46,503 nt of DNA from Bacteroidales bacterium (lineage in GTDB: Bacteria > Bacteroidota > Bacteroidia > Bacteroidales > Muribaculaceae): contig JAJBUH010000001.1 in the NCBI GenBank assembly GCA_020860445.1, positions 1 to 46,503 of the forward strand. The letters run 5' to 3'. Shown here one piece after another: positions 1 through 10,992 of this stretch. A program made the translations under genes and the position numbers. The notes under the pieces were generated by a model. The model did no database searches, had not been told where the DNA came from, and saw only the letters and a list, made by a program, of their open reading frames with translations. The first letter of the stretch is position 1. Each line of letters starts with the position of its first letter.

Positions 1-162
1 AAAGGTACGAATTTAACTCGTTATTTCCAAACATTTTACACCATTTTTACCCAATTGCAAAATTTATGTCATTTTTGTCAAGAAAACCACAAAGATACAG
101 ACAATATCTGTATCTTACCATAAAGCCGCAAGGACATAAAACCACAAATAGGTTTTGTAAAA

Positions 163-231
163 AGGCCATAAAGGATGAAAGTACCTAAGTTGTGGTGCTT
201 AGGTACTTTCATCATTTTGTCCTTATGGCCT
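163..231 (-). terminator. Long hairpin terminator after the histidine phosphatase gene
   Basis: A 16-bp perfect stem (174-189 with 198-213) has an 8-base loop. It is extended outward by an imperfect stem in which ggccataaagg pairs with ccttatggcc. A run of five T follows on the minus strand at about 163-167. It lies directly beyond the stop codon at 234. Bases 1-160 hold only AT-rich DNA and a small 8-bp hairpin (94-114); I see no gene there. Confidence 0.7.
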
Positions 232-233
232 TA

Positions 234-1517
234 CTACTTGCGGATGAATTCGCGCGAGGGGGTGTCGATGAGTTTTTGGAGGGCCGGGCGAGCGACTTTC
301 CAGTCGTAGAAGGGGAATTGGTCGGTCTCGGCCGGGATGGGTACTTCGCGCTCGTTGAGCATGAATTTGCACAGCACATCGCCCTGCTGGTTGCGGAACA
401 TCACCATCTGCAGATTGCTCGCCATGGGCGAAATCTTGAAGTTGGCGTAGCTTTCAGCCAGTTTATAAGGGTTGGCCTCGTAGGAATAACATCCCGGGAT
501 TTGCAGCAGAGCGGCAAAGGGGATGATGTTGCCATCGTGGGCGAAGCGCAGGGTGGCGCCGTTCTTGCCCTCTGCGATGTACTGGTCGGCCATCTCGAGG
601 AAATGGCGCAGATAATTCTTAGCATTGTCGACATGCTGGCCATCAGCCAGGGGATAGCTCGAGTTGCAAGCGTAGAATTGGAAATTCACCACCTCCCACA
701 GGTCGTACAGTTCGTCGGGAGTAAACAGGTCATAAAATCCGACTGGCGTCTCCATATTCTGCATATCCACAGCCACCCAGTAGAGGCCCCACATCACATC
801 CGACGGGTCGAGATTGCGGCGCACATACAGGCTGTCGCTGAACAGGGAATTGATCAGGCGGTCGGGCTGAGTCTTCTCAGCCTTGAATTTCTTGTAGTCC
901 TGGTACCACTCGCCCTTCTCTGAAGAATAAGGGCCCGACTCTGGGCTGTGGTAATTGAGCACGTCCATCATCTTCTGGCCCGAGGTGCGAGGCACTGAGA
1001 GAGTCGGATCAATTTCCTTGAGGCCTTCGATGAAGGCAAACATCGAGTGGGCGCAGCGCATCACCACTGTCGACTGGGCTGTGATTTCCGGTTCGCCAGC
1101 AAACGCCTCGGGGTATGCGCGATACATGCGCTGAGCAATATCATGGTGCTGCTTCCAGCCAAGAGAGGTGAGTTCGCCACCAAGGCCTTTGGCTTCGGGC
1201 CAGAGCGAGTCGAGGCGAGCCTTGGTGCTTTGACCCAGCGGGGTGAGGGCGCCGCGAGCATCAGCGTCAGCAAATAGGTCGATCAGCCACTTGTAGTCCT
1301 GGTCGCCAATCAGATAGCGCGAACCATGGCGAGCGAAATGGTTGATGAAGAATGGCTTGTAGCCCTTGGGGGCCGGAGTATTCTGGCTTTCGGTCACCGG
1401 ATAAGCGAGGTACACGCCACCAGCCTTGTTGAGGTCGGCATAGACCTCTTCACGCGACGTCTGCGCCATCGCTCCCGTGGCCAAGATAAGCAATGATAGG
1501 AAAGATACAACTTTCAT
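234..1517 (-). CDS. Secreted histidine acid phosphatase (branch 2, MINPP-like)
   Basis: This 427-residue protein starts with a signal peptide ending near GAMAQ. It carries the catalytic RHGSR signature of the histidine phosphatase superfamily at residues 63-67, where the His is phosphorylated. A further Arg lies at 154 and an HDG motif at 327-329 supplies the acid/base His-Asp. MINPP-type enzymes in Bacteroides usually have HAE at that place, so this protein is of the HD subtype. It should remove phosphate from phosphorylated organic substrates outside the cytoplasm; inositol phosphates are one possibility, but the sequence does not fix the substrate. It is the last gene of the SusC/SusD region, same strand, separated from SusD by a terminator, so it may be a separate transcript. 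The ATG at 1517 gives a clean signal peptide. Confidence 0.85.
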   Translation of the reverse strand: MKVVSFLSLLILATGAMAQTSREEVYADLNKAGGVYLAYPVTESQNTPAPKGYKPFFINHFARHGSRYLIGDQDYKWLIDLFADADARGALTPLGQSTKARLDSLWPEAKGLGGELTSLGWKQHHDIAQRMYRAYPEAFAGEPEITAQSTVVMRCAHSMFAFIEGLKEIDPTLSVPRTSGQKMMDVLNYHSPESGPYSSEKGEWYQDYKKFKAEKTQPDRLINSLFSDSLYVRRNLDPSDVMWGLYWVAVDMQNMETPVGFYDLFTPDELYDLWEVVNFQFYACNSSYPLADGQHVDNAKNYLRHFLEMADQYIAEGKNGATLRFAHDGNIIPFAALLQIPGCYSYEANPYKLAESYANFKISPMASNLQMVMFRNQQGDVLCKFMLNEREVPIPAETDQFPFYDWKVARPALQKLIDTPSREFIRK

Positions 1518-1599
1518 AGCGTAGGATTGAGGGTAAATCTATAGGGAGAATAATAATGTATAACGGAATCACGAACTCACAAAGTATACTCTTTGGATA

Positions 1600-1642
1600 T
1601 AAAAATGCCGCATGCGTCGCCGCTTGGCGCACATGCGGCATT
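1600..1642 (-). terminator. Terminator after the SusD-like gene
   Basis: An 11-bp stem (1604-1614 with 1632-1642, aatgccgcatg and its complement) is followed on the minus strand by a T tract at 1600-1604. It lies 32 bases beyond the SusD stop codon at 1674 and should end the SusC-SusD transcript. Confidence 0.75.
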
Positions 1643-1673
1643 GGTTACCATACCTTAGAGTTATACCAGATCC

Positions 1674-3404
1674 TTAATATCCGTCATTTTGCTTCAGGTT
1701 GGGGTTGTTGGTGATTTCGTCTTCGGGGATGGGGAAGAGCACTTTGTAGCTCTCGACATCGGTGCCGAGACGCTCTGCGCCCTTCCAGTCCCAGTTGTAG
1801 CCTGAGGTGTACTTGCCAAAGCGAATCAGGTCGGTGCGACGCTGGCACTCGCTGGCGAGCTCTTTCTGGCGCTCGGTGAGGATGAAATCGAGAGTGAGTT
1901 CGCTATCGGTAATCTTGCCCGACACTGCGCTGCTCACGCCAGCCACTGCATACTCATCGCTCATGTAAGCGCGAGCACGCACCTTGTTGACATACTCGAG
2001 GGCGAGGCTGCGGCCACCGTTGGCACCGCGCAGGATAGCCTCTGCAGCCATCAGATAGCAGTCGGCAGTACGCATCAGCGGGAAGTCGATTGAGCAGTAG
2101 GTGTCGCCCGATGAGCAGATTTGGTCGTCCTGGGTCACGTTGCGCCACTTGATGTAGCCGTAGCCGCAGGTGAATTGCGACGTCATGGCGCCGTCGGCAT
2201 CCCAAGTTTCCTTAGTCTGATAGGTGACATTGCCGTCATCGTCAACGCCAGTCTCGAGCTTGGTCATGAATTGGGCACGCTTGTCGTTCTTGCCGTTGCC
2301 CCAGGTGTCATCGAGGTCAAACTCAACATCAGCCGGGTCGAAAGCATCAACCAGAGTGGTCTTTGAGCGCACATTGCCCCAGCCCTTCGAGCCTACGCCA
2401 GTCTGGTACAGCTCATCCATCGGGCCGTTAACAAAAGCCTTGACATAGAAGTTGGTACCAGCCGAGCTCTGAGCGCGCAGACCGTCCTGCACGAGTGGGA
2501 AGATAATCTCAGAGCAGTTCTCGTTGTCGGCGAGGAAGATGTGGCGATAGTCGCTGGCCAGAGGATAGGCGTTGCTATCGATAATCTTCTTTGAGTACTC
2601 ATAAGCCTGCTGGTAGTAGTTGGTGCCAATCCAGGTCTCAGCGTTCAAGTAGAGACGCGACAGCAGATACCAAGCGGCGCACTTGTCGACATGGCCGTAG
2701 ATGGTGGTGCCGGGAGCGGCGAGCACGTCTTCGCTGTCGCTTTCGCCAGCGATGGCGAGGAGCTCGGACTCAGCGTATTTGAAGAGCTCTTCGCGGCTGA
2801 CCTGCACGGGCAGCTCGGTAGCATCAGCGTCCTCATATATAATAGGTGCAGCACCGTAGAGGTCGCAGAGCATCACATAGCAGTAGGCGCGGATCAAGCG
2901 AGCCTCTGCGCGATAGTTGAGGTAGTCGTTCTGGAAATAGTCATACAGGCCGTGGCTGCGCAGCTTGCCCTCGGTGCACTCGCGCAGGAACTCGTTGCAG
3001 TATGCAATCGACATGTACAGACGCTGATAGGTCCAGGTGTTGACTGCGGTGGTGGGACCGTAGGTGAGGTTGAGGCAGAGGCGCAAGCCGTTTGAGCTCG
3101 AAGGCATCACAAAGTTGTCGGTGGTGAGCTCCTGCAGATAGAATAGCAGGCGCACATAGCCCGAGTAACCTTCGTTGGCACCCTCCAGGTCGCCGTCGCC
3201 GCCGTCACCGCCTTGCTGGCCGGTGAGGATGAGCGAACCGTAGCACTTGGCCAGGACACCCATGTAGCCTTCGACTGTGGTGTAAACCTGCTCGCCTACC
3301 ACCTGGTTGTCATCGATAGGCAGCGTGTCGAGGTCGTTGAAGCATGATGAGAGCGACATGCTGCACAGCGCAGCGGCTATCATGCCATAGATATATTTTT
3401 TCAT
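1674..3404 (-). CDS. SusD/RagB family nutrient-binding lipoprotein
   Basis: This 576-residue lipoprotein has a lipobox ending LSSC with the lipidated Cys at residue 21. It resembles the SusD/RagB family throughout: N-terminal TPR-like helices with the segment around YRAEARLIRAYCYVMLCDLYG, and a C-terminal half with LTERQKELASECQRRTDLIRFG, both hallmarks of the family. SusD proteins sit on the outer leaflet of the outer membrane as a lid on the SusC channel and bind glycan. The start is 15 bases after the SusC stop, so the two are co-transcribed and the products should form one complex. Specificity cannot be read from the sequence; the GH97 gene nearby hints at alpha-linked glucose or galactose units. 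Confidence 0.95.
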   Translation of the reverse strand: MKKYIYGMIAAALCSMSLSSCFNDLDTLPIDDNQVVGEQVYTTVEGYMGVLAKCYGSLILTGQQGGDGGDGDLEGANEGYSGYVRLLFYLQELTTDNFVMPSSSNGLRLCLNLTYGPTTAVNTWTYQRLYMSIAYCNEFLRECTEGKLRSHGLYDYFQNDYLNYRAEARLIRAYCYVMLCDLYGAAPIIYEDADATELPVQVSREELFKYAESELLAIAGESDSEDVLAAPGTTIYGHVDKCAAWYLLSRLYLNAETWIGTNYYQQAYEYSKKIIDSNAYPLASDYRHIFLADNENCSEIIFPLVQDGLRAQSSAGTNFYVKAFVNGPMDELYQTGVGSKGWGNVRSKTTLVDAFDPADVEFDLDDTWGNGKNDKRAQFMTKLETGVDDDGNVTYQTKETWDADGAMTSQFTCGYGYIKWRNVTQDDQICSSGDTYCSIDFPLMRTADCYLMAAEAILRGANGGRSLALEYVNKVRARAYMSDEYAVAGVSSAVSGKITDSELTLDFILTERQKELASECQRRTDLIRFGKYTSGYNWDWKGAERLGTDVESYKVLFPIPEDEITNNPNLKQNDGY

Positions 3405-3419
3405 TGCTGTCGTTGCTTT

Positions 3420-6400
3420 TTAGAAGTTGAGATTAAGACCGATGGTAAAAGTGCGGGGACGCGGATACACCTCGCGGTCGATGCCGCTGTAGATTTCGGG
3501 GTCAACGCCGCTGTAGCTGGTGAATGTGCACACGTTCGAGACGTTGGCGCTCAGACGCAGGCTCGAGCTCTTGCTCCACAGGTGGCGGAAGGTGTAACCG
3601 ATGGTGATGTTGTCGATGCGGAAGAATGAAGCATCCTCCAACCAGTAGTCGCTGTAGAGCTGCTGGGTTTGGAATCCGGTGTCGACTGTCGATTGCAACA
3701 GGTTGCTGTATGAGCCTTGGTCGCTCCAGCAGCTCTGCAGATATTGGTCAGCCTTGACGTAGTTGTACATCCAGTTGCCAAATGAGCCGTGGCCGGCGAT
3801 GCTCAGGTCGAGGTTCTTGTAAGACACGCGAGTGTTGAAGCCGAGCAGACCGGTAGGCAGAGCGCTGTGCTTGTTGGCAACGCGGTATTCGGTGGTGCCG
3901 ATCGAGCCATCCTCCTGGATATACTGCCCCTCGAGAGGCTTGCCGTTTGAGTCATAAGCTTGCTGAGCCAGATAGAAGGTGTAGGGGGTCTGGCCTACCA
4001 TGAAGCACTGCACATATTTGCCGGTGCCGGAGATCGAACCGGTGCTGACAAAGTTGCTCTCAGTGTCGACTACGTTGAGCTTGGTGATCTTGCTGTCTTG
4101 CCAAGTGTAGTTGAAGCCGATATTCCACTCCCAGTCCTTGGTCTGCACGGGAATAGCGTTGAATGAGAACTCTACGCCTTGGTTCTCCATCTCACCCACG
4201 TTGGTGGTGATGACGGCAGCATAGTTAGTGCCTGAGGGCACCGAGATGGTGTTGAGCAGGTCCTTGGTGAATCGCTTGTAGTATTCGATAGAACCGTAGA
4301 TGCGGTTGTTGAAGAAGCCGTAGTCGATGCCGGCATTCCAGGTAGTGGTGGTCTCCCACTTGATGTTGCTGTCAAATCCGTTGGGACGATAGGTCTCATA
4401 CCAGGTGTCGCCGAATTTGTAAGACGATTCAGGATACGAGATGCTGAATGTGGTCATGTAAGGATAGTCGTTGAGGATATCCTGCTGGCCAGTGACACCG
4501 TAACCGAGACGGATCTTGAGGTCGGAGAGCACGGTCTGATTCTTCATGAAGTCCTCTTCCATCAGGCGATAAGCAAGAGCGACTGAGGGGAAGTAGCCCC
4601 AACGGTTGTTCTTGGCGAAACGCGACGATGCGTCGGCACGGAGGGTAGCGGTCAAGAGGATGCGGCTTGCGTAAGAATAGTTGACGCGGCCGTAGAGCGA
4701 GAGCAGATAGTATTCTGACTCAAAGTGGTAGGGAGTGGCGAGCTCTTCGAGAGTGGGGCTGCCGGGCTTGACGCCATTCTGGGTGTAGTCATATTTGCGC
4801 CAGAAGTGCTGCCAGCCGTAACCGGCCATCACTGACACGTCGTGCTTCTCAGCGAAGCAATGGGTGTAGTTGGCATAAGCGTCGAGCAGGTAGTTGTGCT
4901 TCTTCTGCTTGCCGTCAAAGATGAGCGAGGTGCCGTCTTTTTGGTTACCGGTGTACATCATGCCGGCATACTGGGGCACATCGCGGTCGTACCTGCTCTC
5001 GAGCACGTCATAACCGAGGTTTAGGTTGAGGCGCAGGTCCTCGAAGCCGTGGATCTTGTAGTCAAACTGGGCATTGCCGATCGAGCGGGTCACCTTGTTG
5101 ACGCGCTGGTCAAGGTCGATGGTAGCCACAGGGTTGTCAGTCTGGATAGCCATAGGCGAATCGCCGTTCTTCCAGATAAAGTAGCCCAGGCCAGGAGTTG
5201 TAGCATCGTAGCTGCTGGCCATCACGGGACGAGTTGGGTCGTAGCGCAGGGCGTTGCCCACGACGCTCTTGTCGATTTGGTTATCCTTTTCGTACGAGAG
5301 CTTGGCGTTGAGGTTCATGCTCAGGTGGTTGTTGAGCCACGAGGGCGACAGAGCCACGTTGCCAGTGAAGCGCTGGTAGCGGTTGTTCTTGATGATACCT
5401 TCCTGGCTGTTGTAGCTGGCGCTCACGCGATAAGGCATGCCGCTGAAGAATCCCTCGCCATTGGCCTTGCCGTTGATCGAGAGGTCGTGGTTGGTGCCAT
5501 AAGCAGTGCGATAGATTTCGTCTTCCCAGTCGGTGCTGGCTGTGCCGAGCAGGCTGGTGTCGGTAGGCACGCCAGTAGCAGCGCCGCTGGCGATGAATGC
5601 GCGATAGTCATCTGCGCTGAGGTTGTCAAGAGTCTTGGTGCGAGTCGATACTGAGAAAGAGCCATTGTAGCTGACGCTCAGTTTGTCGGCGCCGCGCTTG
5701 GTGGTGATCACTATCACACCGTTTGATGCGCGCGAACCGTAGATAGCGGTTGCCGAAGCATCCTTGAGCACGGTGAATGTCTCGATATCGTCGGGGTTAA
5801 TACCGCCGATGAGGTTGGTTGCGCCCTCGATGCTTGAGTTGTCAACGGGCACTCCGTCGATTACGAACAGAGGGTCGTTACTGGCTGAGAGCGAAGCGCC
5901 CGAGCGGATACGGATAGTTGCGCCCTCGCCGGGAGCACCGCCAGCCGACACGACGTTGACACCGGCGATTTTGCCGACCATAGCGTCTTGCACGCTCACG
6001 CGGTTACCCTTGTTGAGCTCATCGGGCTTGATAGCTGTCACCGAACCGGTGGCATCTGATTTCTTTACAGCGCCGTAACCGATTACCACCATCTCGTCGA
6101 GGAGGTTCTCTGAATCACGGAGCACAATGTGGTCGAGGTCTTTAGCGTTGGCGTGTACCTCTACAGTCTGGCAACCAACATAGCTGATCACCAGGATTGC
6201 ATCGGGGCTGTCTACTCCGATGGTGAAATTGCCGTCGATGTCGGTACTCACGCCCAAGGTTTGACCTTTGACGAGAACTGAAGCACCGATCACTGGCTCG
6301 CCAGTGCTGTCATAGACAGTGCCCGAGACACGGGTCTGGGCCATCGACGCGAAGATGGTGAAAAATGCCACGAGCGATAGCAGCGCTCGGCGCAAGTTCA

Positions 6401-6434
6401 CCTGTCGAATTGAGTTGAATGTTACTTGACGCAT
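3420..6434 (-). CDS. SusC/RagA family TonB-dependent outer-membrane transporter
   Basis: The protein is about 1004 residues. After a signal peptide ending FASMAQ it has a carboxypeptidase-like beta-sandwich domain (GTVYDSTGEPVIGASVLVKG), the TonB-box region (DEMVVIGYGAVKK), a plug domain with the SusC signature around LKDASATAIYGSRASNGVI, and a long C-terminal beta-barrel ending in NLNF. It imports glycan fragments across the outer membrane using TonB energy, with the SusD-like partner as lid. The longest reading frame starts with TTG at 6449; I prefer the ATG at 6434, which leads straight into the signal peptide. A -7 element (TAacTTTG on the minus strand, 6535-6542) lies upstream, but I see no good -33 TTG for it. 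Confidence 0.95.
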   Translation of the reverse strand: MRQVTFNSIRQVNLRRALLSLVAFFTIFASMAQTRVSGTVYDSTGEPVIGASVLVKGQTLGVSTDIDGNFTIGVDSPDAILVISYVGCQTVEVHANAKDLDHIVLRDSENLLDEMVVIGYGAVKKSDATGSVTAIKPDELNKGNRVSVQDAMVGKIAGVNVVSAGGAPGEGATIRIRSGASLSASNDPLFVIDGVPVDNSSIEGATNLIGGINPDDIETFTVLKDASATAIYGSRASNGVIVITTKRGADKLSVSYNGSFSVSTRTKTLDNLSADDYRAFIASGAATGVPTDTSLLGTASTDWEDEIYRTAYGTNHDLSINGKANGEGFFSGMPYRVSASYNSQEGIIKNNRYQRFTGNVALSPSWLNNHLSMNLNAKLSYEKDNQIDKSVVGNALRYDPTRPVMASSYDATTPGLGYFIWKNGDSPMAIQTDNPVATIDLDQRVNKVTRSIGNAQFDYKIHGFEDLRLNLNLGYDVLESRYDRDVPQYAGMMYTGNQKDGTSLIFDGKQKKHNYLLDAYANYTHCFAEKHDVSVMAGYGWQHFWRKYDYTQNGVKPGSPTLEELATPYHFESEYYLLSLYGRVNYSYASRILLTATLRADASSRFAKNNRWGYFPSVALAYRLMEEDFMKNQTVLSDLKIRLGYGVTGQQDILNDYPYMTTFSISYPESSYKFGDTWYETYRPNGFDSNIKWETTTTWNAGIDYGFFNNRIYGSIEYYKRFTKDLLNTISVPSGTNYAAVITTNVGEMENQGVEFSFNAIPVQTKDWEWNIGFNYTWQDSKITKLNVVDTESNFVSTGSISGTGKYVQCFMVGQTPYTFYLAQQAYDSNGKPLEGQYIQEDGSIGTTEYRVANKHSALPTGLLGFNTRVSYKNLDLSIAGHGSFGNWMYNYVKADQYLQSCWSDQGSYSNLLQSTVDTGFQTQQLYSDYWLEDASFFRIDNITIGYTFRHLWSKSSSLRLSANVSNVCTFTSYSGVDPEIYSGIDREVYPRPRTFTIGLNLNF

Positions 6435-6692
6435 ATAGGCATGAATCAAATTAAGGAAATGGATATGTTTTAGGTAGTTTTTTATGCTGGTCTATTAGCT
6501 TGCGGCCCCAATACAACGCTGCCGCTTTCTTTTGCAAAGTTACGCACAAATCAGGGCGTTTTCCTAATCCTAAACCGTTAAAGTAAAAATGGTAAAAACA
6601 AAATAGTGATGATTATCAGTGGATTGGATAGATTTTAAGGTAGTACAAAGTAAAAATCAAAGTAATTGAAAATAGGGGTATCAGATGGGGTA

Positions 6693-8319
6693 TCAGAGGG
6701 TGCGGATGGCCTCGATAAAGGCCTCCTTGCCCCCGATGGCATGGTTGCGGGCGCGGAATCGGTAGTTGTAGACGGTCTGAGGCGAGAAATGCAGGAAGCT
6801 CGCTATCTTGGCCGTGTCGGTAAATCCGAGGCGTATCAAGGCGAATATGCGCAGCTCGGGGGTCAACCTTCCGGGCTCGGGAGCATAGCGGTATTCCGGC
6901 TCGAGCAGGGCGTTGACTTTGGCCACAAAGTCGGGGAAGATGGAGAGAAGGATGTGGTCAAACTGCTCAAAAAATGATGTTAGGCGATAGCCATTCTGTA
7001 TCTCGCCGAGCTGCTTTTCAAGTTCGGCCGGGGTTGCGCCCTTCTTGACCAACTTGATGGCGTTGGCATAATGGCGATTCATGATATTGATGTATTCCGA
7101 GCAGAGATTGAATAGGTCGCCAATGTAGTCTTCCTTTTCGCGTATCGAGTGGCGCAGCTGGCGATTGAGGTCGGTAACCTGGTTGTTGAGGGCCTGGAGC
7201 TCGGCGTTCTTGCGCTCTACGCGCTCGCGTTCGCGGCGCAGTTTCTTGTTGCGCGTATAGGCGAGCACCAGCATTGCGATGACCAGAGCAGCAAGCACTG
7301 TGATCAGCACGAGCATCACTGTGCGCATGCGCATCTCGTCGCGCTTCTGAGTATTATAGGCATCGGCAATAATGGGGAGCGCATCGAGGATGCGCAACAT
7401 GCGGCTCTGAGCTTGCGATTCCTTGACGGCCATCAGCGAATGCATCATGTAATCATAGGCATGCTCATAATCGCCCTCGCTGTACAAGATTTTGGCCACT
7501 GTGGGCAGCGCATTGTATTTCTTCACACTATGCTTGATATCGTCAATGGCTGTCTTGAGCATCAGATGCTTTGCCAGCTCGGTATCGCCGTTGGCCAGAT
7601 ATGCCTCGGCCACCACAAAGTCGTACATTGGTCGCGTAACCGAATCCTCGGGATAAGCGGCTATATAGTGGCGATAAGCGGTGATGGCCTGCTTATAGTC
7701 CCCAATCAGCTTGTAGTATTCAATCTCATTGATCACTCGGTCGCTGGGACCGCTCAAGATATGTGCCAAGGTGTCGCGGCAAGCAATCAGTTTCTCTTTA
7801 TACGGGGCGGCCGCGCTGCGCGGCAGTGTATTCTCTTCGAGAGAATAATAGGCCGAGCAATAGCGTGAATATATTTGATTGGCATAAGGCCCGTAAGCCT
7901 CCCTCGGAATTGAGTCGAGGATTTTTATAGATTCCTTGTATCGACCGATAGCTTTTTCTGCCTCGGCTTGCATCATCAGCGCCTTCCAGAGCAGGGTGTC
8001 GACGCCTAAGCGGTCGGCGAGAGCGCGAGCCTGGGTAGCCACGGTGCATGTGCGGTCCATGGCAAAGTCACGGTACTCAAAAAAATAGGCGCCTGAGCAC
8101 ACGGAATCGCTCCTCGTCGCTGGGCGCTATATCATATTGGCGCTGCAGCTCAAGAATCTTTTCGGTCTTGAGCCGATCATATTCGGGCTGAAGCAACAGA
8201 GCGGCATCCAAGGCCCGAATCAGAGAATCGTTCTTTTCGGCAAGAGTAGAGCCTCTGGCTCCGGCAGCGAGACAGATGGCAATCCCCAATATCCATATTA
8301 TCGTAATCAGTCGAGACAT
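6693..8319 (-). pseudogene. Membrane TPR-HTH regulator (DUF6377-like), frameshifted in a T7 run
   Basis: Two overlapping frames together encode one protein of about 541 residues, paralogous to the intact 532-residue gene at 10993-12591. The first frame starts at ATG 8319 with a signal peptide and stops at LRRLFF with TGA. The second frame continues with EYRDFAMDRT, matching the paralogue's course (RFEVLGRLLDEF). The break lies at seven T (minus strand; A7 at 8079-8085); with six T the frame is open. The rest has TPR-like helices, a membrane segment (about MLVLITVLAALVIAML), a coiled-coil stretch, and a C-terminal LuxR-like helix-turn-helix (IRLGFTDTAKIASFLHFS). By analogy it would sense sugar in the periplasm and control the adjacent SusC/SusD genes. 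The frameshift may be a mutation, a phase-variable tract, a recoding site or a sequencing error. Confidence 0.8.
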
Positions 8320-8365
8320 GTTCAATAGATTGGCATATACACTGGGCAATTGTGATTAGGTACTG

Positions 8366-8397
8366 CAAATGTAAGCATTTAGATTGATTTTCACAAA
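8366..8397 (-). promoter_or_regulatory. Promoter of the split regulator gene
   Basis: On the minus strand a TTTG (-33 type, 8394-8397) is followed after 20 bases by TAcaTTTG (8366-8373), the Bacteroidetes primary-sigma -7 element. Transcription would begin near 8360, about 40 bases before the ATG at 8319. This supports that ATG over the upstream TTG. Confidence 0.65.
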
Positions 8398-8407
8398 TCT
8401 TAAGTCG

Positions 8408-8439
8408 AAAAAAAGCCGGGGCTCAAACCACGCCCCGGC
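8408..8439 (-). terminator. Terminator after the GH97 gene
   Basis: An 8-bp GC stem (gccggggc 8415-8422 with gccccggc 8432-8439) is followed on the minus strand by seven T (8408-8414). It lies 155 bases beyond the GH97 stop. No gene lies between, so the GH97 transcript would have a long 3' tail. Confidence 0.8.
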
Positions 8440-8593
8440 CGAATCAACCTTAATTCACCTAAAATTTATACCTTAAAAAAAGTTGTCTTCTTTCCTAAAA
8501 TCCTATTGTTTCTATTTTCCTACTTTTCTGTCTATCGGGGACATTCAGTCCGTATTTCTTCTGCTTTTGTATTCCTTAATCCCTACCAAGGGG

Positions 8594-10768
<2,175 letters not shown>

Positions 10769-10804
10769 TTATGTGGTTAGAAATCGCTTATGCAATTCCA
10801 ACGG

Positions 10805-10835
10805 CAAAGTTACGGCAAAAGATGACCCTTGTCAA
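10805..10835 (-). promoter_or_regulatory. Promoter of the GH97 gene
   Basis: On the minus strand TTG (10833-10835), a 20-base spacer and TAacTTTG (10805-10812) match the Bacteroidetes consensus. The start codon at 10753 lies about 45 bases downstream of the likely transcription start. Confidence 0.7.
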
Positions 10836-10992
10836 GACGTTATAACAGAAATATAGTTGTTTTTCTGAGTTATCTTATTGTATTACAGATGAATTATCCA
10901 AATCTCTCTCAATAAAAATATAGTTGGTTTCAAACCCTTTTAAACCCCGATTTACCCTAAATTAGGGGGCCGCAATAGCAGCTGCCTCCCCC

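Noticed and set aside
192-923. Plus-strand open frame of 243 codons opposite the histidine phosphatase
   Set aside because: It mirrors codon bias of the real gene on the other strand and has no recognisable domain; it also runs through the terminator hairpin.
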